In this document: positions 60,657-64,000 of the stretch, piece after piece | Position numbering within the stretch: position 1 is the stretch's first letter | Layout: every line of letters starts with the position of its first letter | From: Edolisoma coerulescens | Taxonomy: Eukaryota > Chordata > Aves > Passeriformes > Campephagidae | Direction: 5' to 3' | NCBI GenBank assembly: GCA_013397115.1 | Contig: VWZW01000853.1 | Location: 635,768 to 699,767 of the forward strand | DNA length: 64,000 nt | Translations under genes and position numbers: made by a program | Notes under the pieces: model-generated | Seen by the model: the letters and a program-made list of their open reading frames with translations, nothing else | Database searches by the model: none | Told to the model about the DNA's origin: nothing

Positions 60657-61573
60657 TCCACACGTAACACATAAAAGCAAAAAGAAAATCCATGTCTAAT
60701 TGCCTGATTTCTGGAGCTGACATATTAGACAAAAAGTGGTTAAGCGAACTCAGTAATCTTCATTTCCTCTCATGCATCTCTAACTGGTTATTGGTTTTAC
60801 TCTTCAGTTCTCAATTGTATCTGTCTCCAAATGTCCCACATGTCTCTTCAATGCTCAGAATTGTTTTCCCATTTCTTAAAAATATTCAGAGCAAAACGAG
60901 ACAAAAATTGTATGATCTGTCAACTCCCAGAAAAGGCAAAATGAAAATTAAAGGGGGAGGCACCTCTAAAAGAAAAAAAAAAAAAAACACAACAAAACAA
61001 CTGAGATACACAACCAATACAGCACCACTCACAAAAAGTACAAACATGTTTGGAAAAAGATTTCTCAACCATGCACCTTTACTATATTACCTATTTTCTC
61101 CACAGAAGTGGAAAAGAAACAAACCCCAGGACAAGTGAAGAGTATGTGACATACTGCAACTATACTTGTACTTAAAAGTTACATATAACTGTCTGTTTCT
61201 AAACACTTCAATCTGTAAATACTGAAATGCTACCAAAGGTAAGAAAAATCCACATTTAGAATAACCCTGACCAGTTTAACTGCAAAGTGTAATCCAACAG
61301 ATTACCTTTAGCATCAGTTTTGCTGAATAGCTGTCTTTCCCTTTTTTCTACATCAGCTGCTTCATTTTGTTTAAAAAGGTAAAGAATCAAACACCTTTTA
61401 AAAAGCAGAAAATTCACAAATGTCTGTGTCTTTCCACTCCAAGCCTAGCGTATTCAGGGATTCCTCAAAACCTAAGGTGTAATGCACACTAAACTAATCA
61501 CGGAGCGATTGCACATGTAGTTGCTACAGCAGTGGCCACTACTGCCCTGACTAGACACAACACGCAGGTGGCT

Positions 61574-61637
61574 GGCTGTGAAAACAGAAATAATGCTTTT
61601 ATTAGGGCTGTGAAAACAAATATAATGCTTTTATTAG
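61574..61637. repeat. Tandem duplication, 32 bp x 2
   Basis: Two adjacent 32-bp units (61574-61605 and 61606-61637) each start ggctgtgaaaaca and end taatgcttttattag, with two mismatches between them. The high identity suggests a recent duplication. Confidence 0.9.
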
Positions 61638-64000
61638 GCAAACCCAACACACCCCAAGTCTTGATGTCCCTTTCCACCTTCTCACAGGCTGGCAATAAAG
61701 TCTATTCACAGATGGGCTTTTCTCAGCAGCCATAGAAAAATACCACCTTGCAGCAACACAGGCCTGTTTTCCAACTACAGATTTCCTGGGAGGCTTTGCA
61801 AAAGGCTTTCTAGCAGAGAACCAGATGCAAACATGTCACAATGAGAGGGTGGGCTAGGCTCTGGCACTGGAAACTCCTGCAGCAGCAGCACTGCCACGGC
61901 GGCCAGCTCCTCACAAGCAGCTCCGCAGACGCCACTGAGCCCAGAGCACACCCGGCACTCCTCAGCTCAGCGCGCCAGCGTTTTATAGGAATCAGAAGCC
62001 AGAAGAAAGGGTGAATACTATGTATTATGAACTTCACAGCAAGAAGTGGGGCAGAAATTAGCAAATGTTTGGAGCTGTACTTCAGCTTGTATCCATAAAT
62101 ATATAACACAAGGTCTACATGCAAAAGAATATTACACCTGTTCAACAACCTGAAAGTTAACAAATACAATGGCAGCAGTAAATGCAACTTTTTTAACTTG
62201 TCTGACTTAGGTATAGGCACGATACATTTTAATATCACAACATTTCCCTCCAGACCCTCCCTCAGGCAGCACTGAGAAGGGACGGCAGCCTAGGAACAAG
62301 CCCGCAGCACACAGCAAAGGAGGCTGCTGGTCTGCTGTTTACAGAAGTTGCAAAGTGCCACAGAGAACAGAGGGCAGATACAAGAAAAGAAATTCTTCAT
62401 GTTACCGTGCCCTCTACCCATCCCTCCATAGGCTACTCCTTTAAATCCTGTTAAGCAATCATATCTTTTCTCCTAAACAGCAAGTACCAGTCATTTCCCC
62501 ACCTCTGCTGCTTCTATAGCCTTCTACAGATGTGGTCCTGCTGCCACTGCTGCTCACTGGGCTGACACATGGGACATACATCTATTAGAAAAGCACCATG
62601 TGCAGATTTTAGCAGCTACCAAATTTGGAAAAAATGTGTTATTTCCCTTTCCCCCTTATTTTGTCACAGAAGTTCTATGTAAAAAGGATTAATTTTTTAA
62701 AACAAAATTTTAAATAGGCAATATCAACTATGTTCCCTATTCTGTATGCAGTCAGCTGGCCACCTTACTTTTGGAAGGTGAACCATGCGGAAGGCTGAGC
62801 ACTCACAACTCTGGTGGAAGAAACAGGAACGATGCTTTGAACACATGCTCCAAATGTCAAATAGTCTAATGGCAGTGGACAGCAGCACTAGCTTCTGAGA
62901 GCGGGCAGAGCTCATGGGCAGGGTCAGTCTTGCTCCCCAGGAACATAAAAAGCCACACCATCAAGCCAAAGGCACGTTAAGCCCACTACCTCATCCAACA
63001 CTGGACAGCAGTAGATATGTGGACAAAAGCATAAGCACGAGGCAAGGATAAAGCAGGATTTCCCAGCAGGCTTTCAGCCATATACATGTAGGGGAAGATG
63101 AGTCCAATCCACAGATGGGGAGGTTTTGTATTTAATAACCTCAAGCAGAGTTTTCTTCCAAGACTATCTGATCACTTCTGGAATTCTGTCAGATGTTAGC
63201 ACTCAAAACATCTATGGGCACAGACCAGCTTAATCACACATCAACTGATTAACTCCTCCTCATTAGCTCCTCCTTCATACTCTAATACTGAAATACTTCC
63301 ACACTGGAATATTTCTTGCATTTTCACTGTACACCGTCTCCTCATTACTCAACATTCCTACCACCCATGTTGTGAAAATAAGTTGGTATTTGGGGAGACC
63401 TTGTGATTAACACAGAAAAACCTATAAGTAATTTAATAATCCTGTACTCAAAGCAGGATTAGAGTAACACGCATGTTAGAATGAGGCACTGACCCACTTT
63501 TAACAATAAATAGGACTACCCAGTTAATTAGTCAATGAGCATTATCTGCTCTGTGCACTGAATGAGGCTGGTGTCCAGTGAGGAAGGAGCAAGAGAAGGT
63601 GGCATCCACAGTCATGTTAAGATTACCAAATACTTCTGAATTAGAGAAGACAGTGAGACTGTACAGGCAGATGATTTTTGGCAATTCCCAATTTCATGTT
63701 CTTTACCACAGAACATTATTAATACAACTTTGTGTCTTACTTCCGACATCCACAGAAATAAAACTTTCATTCCATCCACTTGGAAATCATACTGTTAACA
63801 CCACAGGCCATCAGCTCTCCCCAAGTTTGAATCCCCTAACCATTTTCTTTCACACAGGGAAAGAGTGTGTTTCATACCAAACTCTGTCCAAAAGAAAAAT
63901 TAACAAAGATTGACTTATTGCTGCTGAATCCCTCCAACATTTCTATTTAATTGCAAAAAAANAGCCTTCAACTTGAATAACTTAAGTTTAACAAAAATCT

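Larger units (their letters stand above)
53214..64000 (-). other. PAN3: PAN3 intron 1 (partial), at least 10.8 kb
   Basis: This sequence lies upstream of the first visible exon. It contains a TA/T microsatellite close to the acceptor (53278-53303), a GATA run (56645-56660), a CR1 tail (60591-60656), a 32-bp tandem duplication (61574-61637) and a small CpG-rich patch (61895-61980). There is one ambiguous base at 63962. The zinc-finger exon was not found here. Confidence 0.8.

Noticed and set aside
60692..61138. 148-codon plus-strand open frame
   Set aside because: It runs through a poly(A)-like stretch (lysine run) and intronic sequence, and looks like chance.
53214..64000. Search for PAN3 exon 1 (CCCH zinc finger)
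   Set aside because: No Cys-Cys-Cys-His spacing or glycine/alanine-rich GC-rich exon was found; the CpG-rich patch at 61.9 kb does not encode it.
1..64000. tRNA, snoRNA, microRNA, CRISPR, phage or bacterial operon features
   Set aside because: No tRNA T-loop consensus, no repeat-spacer pattern and no prokaryotic gene layout was seen on reading both strands. Small RNAs without strong sequence signatures cannot be excluded by eye.

Overview
This window is vertebrate nuclear DNA, most likely from a bird. It is AT-rich and CpG-poor. It carries CR1-type LINE remnants, including young-looking 3' tails of the kind found in birds and other sauropsids. Its only protein-coding content is a spliced gene with canonical GT/AG introns, so there are no operons, phage, CRISPR arrays or bacterial features.

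The gene is PAN3, the regulatory subunit of the PAN2-PAN3 poly(A) nuclease, on the minus strand. I could place 13 consecutive coding exons (3210-53213, 1619 nt). They join in phase with no stop into 539 codons, roughly 60% of a vertebrate PAN3. In transcription order they run from the disordered N-terminal region, through the PAM2 motif that binds poly(A)-binding protein, into most of the pseudokinase domain. The first exon (CCCH zinc finger) should lie to the right of 64000. The last exons (end of the pseudokinase, coiled coil, C-terminal knob) should lie to the left of position 1. The whole window is therefore inside one gene.

Layout, left to right: 1-3209 is intron. 3210-3885 holds two pseudokinase exons. 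3886-11670 is a 7.8 kb intron with a decayed LINE reverse-transcriptase block. 11671-15085 is a compact cluster of six exons (start of the pseudokinase plus Ser/Pro-rich linker). 15086-53213 holds five widely spaced N-terminal exons separated by introns of 2-10 kb. 53214-64000 is part of intron 1, which contains a small CpG-rich patch near 61.9 kb.

Apart from the exons, the window holds CR1 fragments, short microsatellites, a few local tandem or direct duplications, and low-complexity G/T- or A/C-rich tracts. The longer open frames that do not coincide with exons look like chance ORFs. I found no convincing undescribed system. The most useful leads are a frame-neutral cassette exon abutting the PAM2 motif, a strong pseudo-acceptor inside a 116-bp intron, a duplicated about 80-90 bp block in one intron, and the isolated CpG-rich patch.
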